Notes: generated by a model from the letters alone, not told the origin. DNA of 55,332 bases from Thermoleophilia bacterium (GCA_025929895.1 JAICPI010000012.1:1-55332), one strand, 5' to 3'. Numbered from the stretch's first letter, positions 1 through 7,095 are shown. Numbers and translations: made by a program.

Positions 1-56
1 AGGAAGTCGAAGATCCCGCCGAACTCCGGCATTTCGACTGCGCGCTGCTCCACCAC
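1..56 (-). CDS. possible 5' end of a minus-strand gene, cut by the window edge
   Basis: Read leftward, an ATG at 32-30 opens MPEFGGIFDF and runs off the window; two GTG codons at 56-54 and 53-51 are in the same frame and could be the start. The frame ends mostly in G or C at third positions, like the real genes here, whereas the opposing plus frame (ending at TAG 156-158) does so less. Too little is visible to assign a family. The frame remains open well to the right of 56, so the start is uncertain. Confidence 0.3.
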   Translation of the reverse strand, partial: MVEQRAVEMPEFGGIFDF

Positions 57-238
57 GTGCGGAGAAGCGAGGTCGGGGTGTACGTCGAAGAGCGTCGGCG
101 CGAGGGACCTTTCGCGTGTGACGACGGCACTCCGCTGGGCGAGCTGGGTGTTCCGTAGGCAGGGACCCTGAGTCGAGGCGGAGGCGCGGCTCGGCCGCGC
201 CGGGAGCTCTAGCCGATGAAGGTCAGCTACGGCCGAAC
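57..238. other. apparently non-coding stretch
   Basis: I see no convincing gene, RNA or repeat here. It lies between the possible leftward gene at the edge and the hairpin that follows the small minus-strand gene, so it probably holds the promoter of the edge gene. Confidence 0.3.
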
Positions 239-267
239 CCGCGAAAAGTGCGCAGCACTTTTCGCGG
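239..267. terminator. perfect 13-bp hairpin (AAAAGTGC core) abutting a stop codon
   Basis: Arms 239-251 and 255-267 are perfect complements around a 3-nt loop (GCA). The hairpin ends one base before the stop codon (268-270) of the minus-strand gene, so it should terminate that transcript. There is no T-run on either side. Its core AAAGTGC..GCACTTT recurs in the hairpin at 8235-8266, so it may belong to a dispersed palindrome family rather than being a unique terminator. Confidence 0.75.
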
Positions 268-519
268 TCAAGCGATGGGCGGGCGCACGTAGATCACGCC
301 TTCGTGCTTGATCGGCACGAAGGGCGCGCCCAGGTCGAAGACGACGCTCTCGACGTGCTCCATGACCTCGTCGCACGCGGCCTCGTCGGCCTCGTCGCAC
401 GGGATCTTGAGCTCGACCTCGCCGACCGGCTCCGCCGCGAGGCCGTGCTCGACGAGGAGCTCGAGCAGGCGGTCGCGATCTGGGATCCGAGCTGCCTCGA
501 CTTGGACGGTCTCGGCCAT
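268..519 (-). CDS. small hypothetical protein, 83 aa
   Basis: I do not recognise the family. The protein is acidic, soluble and lacks a signal peptide or membrane segment; it contains two cysteines (CDEADEAAC) in the middle and ends in IKHEGVIYVRPPIA. The ATG at 519 is supported by a TAGGCT hexamer ending 6 nt upstream with no Shine-Dalgarno, the geometry of a leaderless transcript. It is transcribed divergently from the aldehyde dehydrogenase across 60 bp, and a perfect hairpin directly follows its stop. GC-rich third positions support real coding. Confidence 0.7.
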   Translation of the reverse strand: MAETVQVEAARIPDRDRLLELLVEHGLAAEPVGEVELKIPCDEADEAACDEVMEHVESVVFDLGAPFVPIKHEGVIYVRPPIA

Positions 520-525
520 GAAACG

Positions 526-531
526 AGCCTA
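526..531 (-). promoter_or_regulatory. -10-like TAGGCT, leaderless geometry
   Basis: TAGGCT ends 6 nt before the ATG at 519, so transcription would start at or next to the start codon. The same hexamer and spacing occur before the TetR gene at 9463. Confidence 0.5.
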
Positions 532-566
532 CCCTGGATCCAGGACCGCGCAAACCGACCTTCGTT

Positions 567-572
567 TAGGGT
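567..572 (+). promoter_or_regulatory. -10-like TAGGGT, leaderless geometry
   Basis: TAGGGT ends 7 nt before the ATG at 580 of the aldehyde dehydrogenase, and no Shine-Dalgarno is present. This supports 580 as the start rather than an earlier in-frame codon. Confidence 0.5.
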
Positions 573-579
573 TGGCGCG

Positions 580-2052
580 ATGGCGGTCGCGACCGGGCGC
601 GAGTACGGGCTCTTCATCGACGGCGAGTCGGCCGAGCCCGCCTCCGGCGAGCTGCGCGACCTGACCGAGCCGGCGACCGGCGAGCCCCTCGCGCGGGCGG
701 CGATGGCCGGCGAGCAGGACGTCGACCGCGCCGTCGACGCTGCGCAGGCCGCGCTCTCGGGCGCCTGGGGGAAGACGCCGCCGAACGAGCGCTCGCGCCT
801 GCTGCACGCGCTCGCCGACGCGATCGTCGCGAACCGCAAGGAGCTCGCCGAGCTCGAAGCGCGGAACGTCGGCAAGGCGATCTCGTCGGTCAAGGCCGAG
901 CTCGCGGTGGCGGTCGACCACTATCGCTTCTTCGCGTCGGCGATCGCGTCGATCGCCGGGCGGTCGAACCCGGTCGGCGGCTCGCTCCTCTTCTACTCGC
1001 AGAAGGAGCCCGTCGGCGTCTGCGGGCAGATCGTCCCCTGGAACTACCCGTTCATGATGAGCACCTGGAAGGTGGCGCCCGCACTCGCCGCCGGTTGCGC
1101 GATCGTGCTGAAGCCGGACCCGCAGACGCCGCTGACCGCGCTCCGCCTCGCCGAGCTCGCGGTCGAGGTGGGGCTCCCGCCGGGCGTCCTCAACGTCGTC
1201 CCGGGCGACGGCCCGACGACGGGGTCGTACCTCGTCAAGCACCCCGGCGTCGACAAGGTCGCGTTCACGGGCTCGACGAAGACGGGCGGCGAGATCATGC
1301 GGCTCTGCTCCGAGCCGATCAAGCGTCTCACGCTCGAGCTCGGCGGCAAGAGCCCGAACCTGCTGTTCGCCGACGCCGACCTCGCGGACGCGATCCCGAG
1401 CTCGGTCTGGTCGATCTACTACTCCGCGGGCCAGAGCTGCGAGGCGAGGTCGCGGCTCCTCGTCGAGCAGTCGATCTACGACGACGTCGTCGCGCAGTTC
1501 GCCGGCCACGCGGGCTCCCTGAAGGTCGGCGACCCGCTCGACCCCGAGACGCAGGTCGGTTCGCTGATCAGCACGAGCCATCGCGACCGCGTGCACGGGT
1601 TCGTCGAGCGCGGGCGCGAGGAGGGCGCCGAGGTCGTGACCGGCGGCGAGGCCGGCGACGGCAAGGGGGCGTTCTATCGGCCGACCGTGCTCGCCAAGGT
1701 CGACAACGCGATGGAGGTCGCGCAGGAGGAGATCTTCGGCCCGGTCGTGACCGTGATCCCGTTCGCCGACGAGAGGGACGCCGTACGGATCGCGAACGAG
1801 AGCAAGTACGGGCTGTTTGCGACCGTCTGGACGGGCGACCCCGCGCGCGGCCACCGGCTCGCGCGGCAGATCAAGTCCGGGATGATCGGGATCAACACGC
1901 CGTACACGGCGTTCCCGGGAATCCCGTTCGGCGGGTACAAGCAGTCGGGCTTCGGGCGCGAGCTCGGGCTCGAGACGCTCGAGCTCTACCTCGAGACGAA
2001 GAGCGTGCTCGTCTCCACGGGCGCGAAGCCGTACAACCCCTTCGGCCTGTAA
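580..2052 (+). CDS. NAD(P)-dependent aldehyde dehydrogenase
   Basis: A 490-aa protein of full family length that should oxidise an aldehyde to its carboxylate in the cytoplasm. Visible motifs are PWNYPF of the coenzyme-binding domain, FTGSTKTG, the general base Glu253 in LELGGKSPN, the nucleophile Cys287 in GQSCEARSRL (34 residues after the Glu, as is usual) and EIFGPV near the C-terminus. The start was chosen at ATG 580 because of the TAGGGT box. The substrate cannot be read from sequence; betaine-, 4-aminobutyraldehyde- or phenylacetaldehyde-type enzymes look alike. An MFS transporter follows 26 bp downstream and may be co-transcribed. Confidence 0.92.
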   Translation: MAVATGREYGLFIDGESAEPASGELRDLTEPATGEPLARAAMAGEQDVDRAVDAAQAALSGAWGKTPPNERSRLLHALADAIVANRKELAELEARNVGKAISSVKAELAVAVDHYRFFASAIASIAGRSNPVGGSLLFYSQKEPVGVCGQIVPWNYPFMMSTWKVAPALAAGCAIVLKPDPQTPLTALRLAELAVEVGLPPGVLNVVPGDGPTTGSYLVKHPGVDKVAFTGSTKTGGEIMRLCSEPIKRLTLELGGKSPNLLFADADLADAIPSSVWSIYYSAGQSCEARSRLLVEQSIYDDVVAQFAGHAGSLKVGDPLDPETQVGSLISTSHRDRVHGFVERGREEGAEVVTGGEAGDGKGAFYRPTVLAKVDNAMEVAQEEIFGPVVTVIPFADERDAVRIANESKYGLFATVWTGDPARGHRLARQIKSGMIGINTPYTAFPGIPFGGYKQSGFGRELGLETLELYLETKSVLVSTGAKPYNPFGL

Positions 2053-2078
2053 CGCGCGGCTCCCGGTACCGCTGGGCG

Positions 2079-3218
2079 GTGCTCGCTGCGGGCACCGCCG
2101 CGCAGGCGAGCTTCTCCACGATCACGCTCGGGTTGCCCGCGATGGCGCCGGCGCTGCGGGAGGAGTACGGAATCGGCTTGCAGGGAGTCGGCCTCTTTCT
2201 CGCGGCCCAGTGGGTCGGCCTGACCGTCGCACTGCTCCCTTGGGGGCTCGTGACCGACCGCGTCGGCGAGCGCCGAGCGCTCACGTTCGGGCTCGCGGGC
2301 TGCGGGCTTCTGCTCGGCGTGCTCACCGTCCCGGAGTCGCCCTGGATCGCCGGCACCGTGCTCGCTCTCGCCGGCGGCGTCGGCGCGAGCGTTCAGTCCG
2401 CGAGCGGACGCGCGGTCATGCAGTGGTTCGGACCGAGCGAGCGCGGGCTTGCGTTCGGCGTTCGGCAGACGGCTGTGCCGATCGGCGGGATCGTCGGCGC
2501 TCTCGCGCTGCCGAGGCTCGCCGAGAGCGGCGGCGTCGACGCCGCCTTTCTCTTCCTCGGCGGCTTCTGCCTCGTCACCGCGCTGATCGGCTACGCAGTC
2601 GTGCGCGAGCTGCCGAGCGAGGGCGTCGACGTCGAGGAGGTCGAGTGGACCCTCCGCGACCGCCGGCTCTGGCTGCTCTGCGGCGGCAGCGGCCTCTACG
2701 TGACCGCGCAGATGGTGCTGTTCAGCTTCCTCGTGCTCTACCTGCACGACGAGCGCGGCTTCTCCGCCGCCGGCGCGGCGGGCATCCTGGCCGTCGCTCA
2801 GGCGGGAGCGATGCTTCTCCGGCTCGGAGCCGGTCGCTGGTCCGACGTCCTCCGCTCGCGGATCGTCCCGCTCCGACGGATCGGCGTCGCGACGACCATT
2901 GTCTTCGCGGGCGCAGCGGTGTTCCTCGGCGCGGGCAACGCGGTGGTGGTGCCGCTGCTCGTGACGGCGACGGCTCTCTCGGGCGCCTGGAACGGCCTCT
3001 CGTTCGTCGCGGCGGCCGAGCTCGCGGGCACAGCGCGGAGCGGCGCCGCGATCGGCTTCCAGCAGACCGTGCTCTCGGTCTCGGGCGTCGTGATCCCGCC
3101 GGCGTTCGCGACGGTCGTCGCGCTCAGCTCGTGGCGGACCGGGTTCCTGCTCGCGGCGCGCGCACCGCTCGCCGGCTGGGCGCTGCTCGGCGCCGTCCGC
3201 GAGCCGCCTACTTCTTGA
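2079..3218 (+). CDS. MFS transporter
   Basis: About 379 aa with roughly twelve hydrophobic segments and the MFS loop 2-3 signature (TDRVGERRA near residues 60-70), so an inner-membrane secondary transporter, probably uptake or efflux of a small metabolite. The only canonical in-frame start after the dehydrogenase is GTG 2079, which leaves first-helix residues (RYRW) outside the protein; the coding frame stays open back into the dehydrogenase, so the start is uncertain. It ends tail-to-tail with the DMT gene, overlapping it by 11 nt. Substrate unknown. Confidence 0.82.
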   Translation: MLAAGTAAQASFSTITLGLPAMAPALREEYGIGLQGVGLFLAAQWVGLTVALLPWGLVTDRVGERRALTFGLAGCGLLLGVLTVPESPWIAGTVLALAGGVGASVQSASGRAVMQWFGPSERGLAFGVRQTAVPIGGIVGALALPRLAESGGVDAAFLFLGGFCLVTALIGYAVVRELPSEGVDVEEVEWTLRDRRLWLLCGGSGLYVTAQMVLFSFLVLYLHDERGFSAAGAAGILAVAQAGAMLLRLGAGRWSDVLRSRIVPLRRIGVATTIVFAGAAVFLGAGNAVVVPLLVTATALSGAWNGLSFVAAAELAGTARSGAAIGFQQTVLSVSGVVIPPAFATVVALSSWRTGFLLAARAPLAGWALLGAVREPPTS

Positions 3219-3657
3219 GCGAGAGCGCGGCGCCGACCGCAAGCAGTGCGATCCCGAGGTAGCGCGGCCAGCCGACCTGGATCTGCTCCAGCCCGAACAG
3301 GCCGAAGCGGTCGATCACGGCGCCCATCGACAGCTGTCCCGCGATCAGCAGCCCGATCGTCGCCGTCGCGCCGATCTTCGGCGTCGCGAACGTGATCGAG
3401 AGGATGACGATCAGGCCCATCAGCCCGGCGGCCCACATCCAGATCGGGGCGCGAACGCCGTCGGCGAAGCCCGCGACGCTCTGGCGCGCGGCGAGCAGGA
3501 TCACCGTCGACAGGACGGCTGTGAGGACGGTCGCGAACGCGAGCGCCTCGATCGTCCCGACCCGCTCGCCGAGGCGGCTCATGATCGCGACCTGCACCGA
3601 GCCGGCGAGGCCCGCGACGGCCGTCATCCCGACAGCGAGTGCTGTTCCACCGGACAC
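3208..3657 (-). CDS. DMT-family (YdcZ/DUF606-like) membrane protein
   Basis: A 149-aa protein with about five transmembrane helices and no signal peptide, matching the short single-domain DMT transporters of the YdcZ type, including the GLLIAGQLSMGAVIDRFGLFG stretch towards the C-terminus. These are thought to work as homo- or heterodimers; the substrate is unknown. GTG 3657 is chosen because TAGATT ends 6 nt upstream. It converges on the MFS gene with an 11-nt overlap. Confidence 0.8.
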   Translation of the reverse strand: MSGGTALAVGMTAVAGLAGSVQVAIMSRLGERVGTIEALAFATVLTAVLSTVILLAARQSVAGFADGVRAPIWMWAAGLMGLIVILSITFATPKIGATATIGLLIAGQLSMGAVIDRFGLFGLEQIQVGWPRYLGIALLAVGAALSLKK

Positions 3658-3663
3658 GGCGGC

Positions 3664-3669
3664 AATCTA
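3664..3669 (-). promoter_or_regulatory. -10-like TAGATT, leaderless geometry
   Basis: TAGATT ends 6 nt before the GTG at 3657 with no Shine-Dalgarno between. Confidence 0.5.
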
Positions 3670-3699
3670 CGCTCTACCGTCCACGACGAGGGAGGTCCG

Positions 3700-3978
3700 G
3701 TGGTACGCGTCTTCGTCCTCTACGAGCAGGAGCCCGACGCCGAGCGCTACGAGGAGCACGCGGCGCTCTGCCGCGACGTCCCCGGCGGCACGTTCCGCCA
3801 CGGCAAGGTCTTCGGCGCGCCGATGGGCGAGCCGAGGTTCCCGTACTACGCGGAGTGGGAGTTCGCGGACCGCGACGCGTTCAAGGAGGCCGCGCGGACC
3901 GAGGAGTTCGCCGCGACGGGCAAGGACGCGAACGCGATGGGCATCCCGTTCCACGTCCAGTTCGCCGACGTCTCGTGA
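3700..3978 (+). CDS. EthD/YCII-like dimeric alpha-beta barrel protein
   Basis: A 92-aa soluble protein with the pattern of EthD-type ferredoxin-fold proteins: VRVFVLYEQEPDAERYEEH at the N-terminus and a C-terminal FHVQFADVS strand. Such proteins form dimeric barrels and often accompany degradation pathways, as isomerase-like or accessory factors. A good Shine-Dalgarno (GGAGG at 3691-3695) fixes GTG 3700. Its stop overlaps the start of the downstream crotonase (GTGA), so the two are translationally coupled and probably act on related substrates. Confidence 0.75.
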   Translation: MVRVFVLYEQEPDAERYEEHAALCRDVPGGTFRHGKVFGAPMGEPRFPYYAEWEFADRDAFKEAARTEEFAATGKDANAMGIPFHVQFADVS

Positions 3979-4787
3979 CCGAGCTCGGCTATCCCGCTCC
4001 GCGCACGCCGGAGGAGCTCGGCTTCGAGCGGATCGTCTACGAGAAGGCGCCGCCGCGCGCGACGATCACGTTCAACCGGCCCGAGCGCCTGAACGCGTTC
4101 GACTTCCAGATGCTGCGCGAGCTCGCGCGCGCGTGCGAGGACGCCTCGTGGGACGGCGAGATCCGCGTCGTCGTGCTGACCGGCGCGGGTCGCGCCTTCT
4201 GCGTGGGGGCCGACCTCAAGTCGTGGGCCGACGAGTACCTCGGCAAGCCGGACGAGTACTGGAAGTGGTTCGGCGCGTTCAAGGACGCGCACGATCGCCT
4301 GCGCGAGATCGGCAAGCCGACGCTCGCGCGGATCAACGGCGTCTGCGTCGGCGGCGGCAACGAGCTCCAGATGGCCTGCGACCTCGCGGTGATGGTCGAC
4401 GACACGTTCATCCGCCACGTCGGTCCCGAGCACGGCTCCGTTCCCGCGGGAGGCGCGACGCAATGGCTCGCGCTCTTCGTCGGCGAGCGGCGCGCGCGGG
4501 AGATCGTCCTGATGTGCGAGCCGATCGACGCGAAGACGTGCGAGGAGTGGGGCCTCGTCAACTGGGCGGTGCCGGCCGCCGAGCTCGACGCGAAGGTCGA
4601 CGCAGTCGTCGAGAACCTCGCGCGGAAGCTCCCGCAGACGACGCGCTACGCGAAGCAGCACCTCAACTTCTGGAAGGACCTCGCGTGGCACGAGACGATC
4701 AACCACGCGCGCGACTGGCTTGCGCTCTCGATGGCGACGGAAGAGCCGCAGGAGGCGGTGCGGCGCTTCCTCGACAAGCGGGGCTGA
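3975..4787 (+). CDS. enoyl-CoA hydratase/isomerase family protein
   Basis: A 270-aa crotonase-fold protein expected to act on an acyl-CoA thioester. Visible are the oxyanion-hole segments (AFCVGADLKSW; GVCVGGGNELQMACD) and a distinctive HGSVPAGGATQWL region followed by CEPIDAKTCEEWGLVN. The latter resembles the branch containing 6-oxocyclohexene-carbonyl-CoA hydratases, but the resemblance is by eye only and the substrate is not established. GTG 3975 overlaps the stop of the EthD-like gene. It ends 1 nt from the convergent TolB-like gene, so there is no room for a separate terminator. Confidence 0.85.
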   Translation: MTELGYPAPRTPEELGFERIVYEKAPPRATITFNRPERLNAFDFQMLRELARACEDASWDGEIRVVVLTGAGRAFCVGADLKSWADEYLGKPDEYWKWFGAFKDAHDRLREIGKPTLARINGVCVGGGNELQMACDLAVMVDDTFIRHVGPEHGSVPAGGATQWLALFVGERRAREIVLMCEPIDAKTCEEWGLVNWAVPAAELDAKVDAVVENLARKLPQTTRYAKQHLNFWKDLAWHETINHARDWLALSMATEEPQEAVRRFLDKRG

Positions 4788-4788
4788 T

Positions 4789-5739
4789 TTACCAGTCGGC
4801 CTCGGTCCCCTCCGCGAGCACGGCACCGGCTCCACCGGCGGCGCCGACCGCGCGGACGCGGGAGCTCCGCATGCCGGCGTCGTCGAAGACGAAGGAGGAG
4901 TAGAGGATCGTCGTGCCGTCGGGGGACCAGCGCGGGAAGGCGACGTTCAGCGTCGGGTGGCGCGCGACGCGCCGGACGTCGCCGCCGTTCGCGTTCATCG
5001 TCCAGAGCGCGTAGCCGAGACGTCCCTCCGGGCCGCGGCGGTCGGAGACCCACGCGATCCGCTTGCCGTCCGGCGAGAACTCGGGCATCAGGTCGTCGCC
5101 GGGTGTCAGGTCGCCGCCCTCGCCCCAGAACGTCAGCCGCTTCAGCACGCGGCCGTCCGAGAGGCGGATCCGGAAGAGCTCGTAGTTCGAGAACGCGACG
5201 CGGTTCGAGGCGATCACGAGCGCCTTCCCGTCGGGCGTGAAGGTCGGCGTCGTGTCGTCGACCCAACGCGCGGTGCGGGTGACACGCCGGAGGCCCGTGC
5301 CGTCGGCGCGCATGACGAGGATCTCGTTCTCGCCGAAGCGGTTGCTCGCGAACGCGATCGTGCGCCCATCGGGCGACCACGCCGGATAGAGGTCCTGGAA
5401 CCGCCGAGCGCTCCCGGCGAGGCGGCGGACACCTGTGCCGTCGGCGTTCATGATGTAGAGGTCCGAGTCGGAGCCGCGCGCGCGGACGAAGACGATCTTC
5501 GAGCGGTCCGGCGACCAGCGGGGGAACCCGTCGAAGACGCGGTTGCGCGTCAGCCGGCGCGTCGTCCCGTCGGCTTCGCGGACGTAGAGCTCGGCGCCGA
5601 GCCGCTCCGTGCCGGTGCCGCCGGCGGCGTAGACGATCGGCGGAACAGCTGCTGGCTCCGTGGTCGCACCGACGGCAGCGCCCCCGGCTGCGAAGGCGGC
5701 TCCGGTCGCTGCGAGGAGGATGAGGCTTCTGCCGTTCAT
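4789..5739 (-). CDS. secreted TolB-like beta-propeller protein (PD40 repeats)
   Basis: A 316-aa protein starting with a signal peptide (MNGRSLILLAATGAAFAAGGAAVGA), followed by five or six PD40/WD40-like blades, each with a W/F-SPDG-type turn (FPRWSPD, YPAWSPDGRT, TPTFTPDGKA, MPEFSPDGKR, FPRWSPDGTT). It should be an extracytoplasmic beta-propeller, probably a binding scaffold; no catalytic residues are apparent. ATG 5739 is preceded by AAAGGA as a Shine-Dalgarno. Divergent from the PaaG-like gene across an intergenic region that carries two inverted repeats. Confidence 0.85.
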   Translation of the reverse strand: MNGRSLILLAATGAAFAAGGAAVGATTEPAAVPPIVYAAGGTGTERLGAELYVREADGTTRRLTRNRVFDGFPRWSPDRSKIVFVRARGSDSDLYIMNADGTGVRRLAGSARRFQDLYPAWSPDGRTIAFASNRFGENEILVMRADGTGLRRVTRTARWVDDTTPTFTPDGKALVIASNRVAFSNYELFRIRLSDGRVLKRLTFWGEGGDLTPGDDLMPEFSPDGKRIAWVSDRRGPEGRLGYALWTMNANGGDVRRVARHPTLNVAFPRWSPDGTTILYSSFVFDDAGMRSSRVRAVGAAGGAGAVLAEGTEADW

Positions 5740-5761
5740 GTTCGAGAGTCCTTTCGACGCG

Positions 5762-5778
5762 GTTGTGTCACACACAAC
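5762..5778. promoter_or_regulatory. inverted repeat GTTGTGT-3-ACACAAC
   Basis: A perfect 7-bp dyad with a 3-nt spacer in the 81-bp region between the divergent TolB-like and PaaG-like genes. A likely operator; the regulator is not known. Confidence 0.45.
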
Positions 5779-5782
5779 GTCT

Positions 5783-5799
5783 ATACCCCCCACGGGTAT
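5783..5799. promoter_or_regulatory. inverted repeat ATACCC-5-GGGTAT, CsoR-type operator look
   Basis: ATACCCCCCACGGGTAT is a 6-bp dyad with a 5-nt spacer. The TACCC-n-GGGTA layout is that of operators bound by CsoR/RicR/CstR repressors in other bacteria. No CsoR-like gene is in the window, so the match is suggestive only. Confidence 0.4.
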
Positions 5800-5820
5800 T
5801 CCGTGCGAGAAGATGGCCCG

Positions 5821-6591
5821 GTGAGCGAAGTGCTGACGAGCCGCGAGGGCGGCGTCCTGGTGATCACGCTCAACCGGCCGGAGGTCTTCAACGCCTTCAA
5901 CGCGGCGCTTCACGCTGCCCTGAGCACGGCCCTGACCGAGGCGGCGGACGCCGCGATCCGCGCGGTGGTGATCACGGGAGCCGGGCGAGGCTTCTGCGCG
6001 GGGCAGGACCTGACGGAGTTCCGCGAGGTCGCGGCCGACATTCGCGAACGGCTCGAGAGCACGTACCACCCGAACATCCGGGCGATCCGGGCGCTCGAGA
6101 AGCCGGTGCTCGCGGCCGTCAACGGTCCGTGCGCCGGCGCGGGGCTTTCGCTCGCCGCGGCGTGCGATCTCCGGATCGCGGCCGACAACGCGAGCTTCGT
6201 GCCCGGCTTCATCGGGATCGGGCTCGTCCCGGACTCCGGAGGGTCGTACTTCGTGCGCCGGCTGCTCGGGACGGCGCGCGCGTTCGAGTGGATGACCTCG
6301 AACCGGAAGCTCTCCGCCTCCGAGGCGCACGCGTGGGGGCTCGTGAACGAGGTCGTCGAGGCCGACCGGCTGCTCGAGCGCGTCGGCGAGGTGGCGACGA
6401 CCTACGCGGGCCTGCCGACGAAGGCGATCGGCATGACGAAGCGCCTGTTCGACCACGCGGAGCGCGCGACGCTGGACGAGCAGCTCGAGCTCGAGGCGGA
6501 GCTCCAGTCCGAGGCGACGCAGAGCGCCGACTTCCGCGAGGGCGTGAACGCCTTCCTCGAGAAGCGCCCGCCGCGCTTCACCGGGGCCTGA
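5821..6591 (+). CDS. paaG: PaaG-like enoyl-CoA hydratase/isomerase
   Basis: A 256-aa crotonase. In the Paa pathway PaaG isomerises ring-1,2-epoxyphenylacetyl-CoA to the oxepin. Supporting features are the AGRGFCAGQDL oxyanion segment, Asp138 in GLVPDSGGSYF (aligned with the catalytic Asp of PaaG enzymes) and the C-terminus SADFREGVNAFLEKRPPRFTG, close to the PaaG ending. paaABCD lie just downstream on the other strand, which strengthens the call. The start is GTG 5821; there is no ATG in frame nearby. Its 3' end overlaps the XRE gene by 14 nt. A general enoyl-CoA hydratase remains possible. Confidence 0.78.
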   Translation: MSEVLTSREGGVLVITLNRPEVFNAFNAALHAALSTALTEAADAAIRAVVITGAGRGFCAGQDLTEFREVAADIRERLESTYHPNIRAIRALEKPVLAAVNGPCAGAGLSLAAACDLRIAADNASFVPGFIGIGLVPDSGGSYFVRRLLGTARAFEWMTSNRKLSASEAHAWGLVNEVVEADRLLERVGEVATTYAGLPTKAIGMTKRLFDHAERATLDEQLELEAELQSEATQSADFREGVNAFLEKRPPRFTGA

Positions 6592-6862
6592 GCTCGACCG
6601 ACAGGTCGCAGTCGAGCGCCTCGGCGATCCGGAGCAGCGTGTCGATGCGGGGCGGCCGGCCGCCGCGCTCGAGCCGCGCGATCGCCGACTGCGTCGTCCC
6701 CGTCAGCTCGGCGAGCTCCCGCTGCGACATCCCGAGCTCCGACCGCCGCGAGGCGACGTCGTCGGCGATCTGCGCGAAGAGGTAGCCCTCCTTCGGAGCG
6801 ATCGCCTGCTCGGCGCGCTCGCGCAGCCGCTCGAGCGCCGTCTTCCGATCCCCGCCGGCCAT
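6578..6862 (-). CDS. XRE-family helix-turn-helix protein
   Basis: A 94-aa DNA-binding protein. The XRE helix-turn-helix occupies about residues 40-85 (SQRELAELTGTTQSAIARLERG, then IDTLLRIAEALDCDL). The N-terminal 35 residues look helical. Proteins of this length are typical HigA-type antitoxins, but no toxin gene adjoins it; the upstream neighbour is the SelW-like gene. ATG 6862 is preceded by TAGCAT ending 7 nt upstream, so it is probably leaderless. Confidence 0.85.
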   Translation of the reverse strand: MAGGDRKTALERLRERAEQAIAPKEGYLFAQIADDVASRRSELGMSQRELAELTGTTQSAIARLERGGRPPRIDTLLRIAEALDCDLSVELRPR

Positions 6863-6869
6863 AGCGGGA

Positions 6870-6875
6870 ATGCTA
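6870..6875 (-). promoter_or_regulatory. -10-like TAGCAT, leaderless geometry
   Basis: TAGCAT ends 7 nt before the ATG at 6862. Its first three bases are also the TAG stop codon of the upstream SelW-like gene. Confidence 0.45.
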
Positions 6876-7088
6876 TAGGGCCGAGACGATCTCCTCCAGC
6901 TCGGGAAACCGGCCCGCCTGCTTCTTCGAGAACACGAGCCGTCCGTCGGCGAGGACGTCGAACTGGCCGTTCAGCCCGGCGACGATCTTCGCCTCGTGAT
7001 CCGTCCTCGCGTTGAGCTCGACCGCGAGACTCGCGGCCCGGTCGTCGTAGCCGTTTCAGACGGGGCAGTAGTGGATCTCGATCCTCAC
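6873..7088 (-). CDS. SelW/Rdx-family thioredoxin-fold protein with in-frame TGA (candidate selenoprotein)
   Basis: Reading from GTG 7088 gives VRIEIHYCPV, then TGA at 7058-7056, then 60 further in-frame residues to TAG 6875-6873 (71 codons). The family is recognisable: a beta strand followed by C-x-x-C/U (Cys8-Pro-Val-U11), a central GLNGQFDVLADG, and the conserved LVFSKKQAGRFPE, as in SelT/SelW/SelH (Rdx) proteins. TGA sits exactly where the family has its redox Cys or Sec, so selenocysteine is the simplest reading; such proteins are thiol oxidoreductases. A TAGGTT box ends 7 nt before the GTG. A hairpin with G opening its loop lies 25 nt after the TGA. The paaD stop is 16 nt upstream. The alternative is a nonsense mutation. 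Confidence 0.8.
7022..7036 (-). promoter_or_regulatory. candidate bacterial SECIS hairpin
   Basis: CCGCGA-GTC-TCGCGG forms a perfect 6-bp stem whose loop begins with G, 25 nt after the TGA codon. An alternative longer fold pairs GACCG with CGGTC around it (7020-7043). Bacterial SECIS elements lie within the coding region shortly after the UGA and carry a G early in the apical loop, so position and loop fit. In DNA this GC-rich such stems also arise by chance. Confidence 0.45.
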
Positions 7089-7095
7089 GACCGGG

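Noticed and set aside
1-56. Assigning the edge gene to peptide chain release factor 2 because of GGIFDF
   Set aside because: Only about ten residues are available; the resemblance is too short to support a name.
3-158. Plus-strand frame ending at TAG 156-158 as the end of an upstream gene
   Set aside because: Its third codon positions are less GC-rich than those of real genes here and it shows no recognisable motif; the minus frame looks more native, though both are short.
4720-5820. Long plus-strand frame reading into the PaaG-like gene
   Set aside because: It is antisense to the TolB-like gene, whose signal peptide and PD40 repeats are clear; the PaaG-like protein starts at GTG 5821.
6578-6862. 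Toxin-antitoxin system
   Set aside because: The XRE protein has antitoxin-like size, but no toxin-like gene adjoins it on either side.
7056-7058. The TGA as a simple nonsense mutation making a pseudogene
   Set aside because: It falls exactly on the Sec/Cys position of C-x-x-C, the frame stays intact afterwards with all family motifs, and a promoter and candidate SECIS are present. It remains the main alternative until the Sec machinery is checked.
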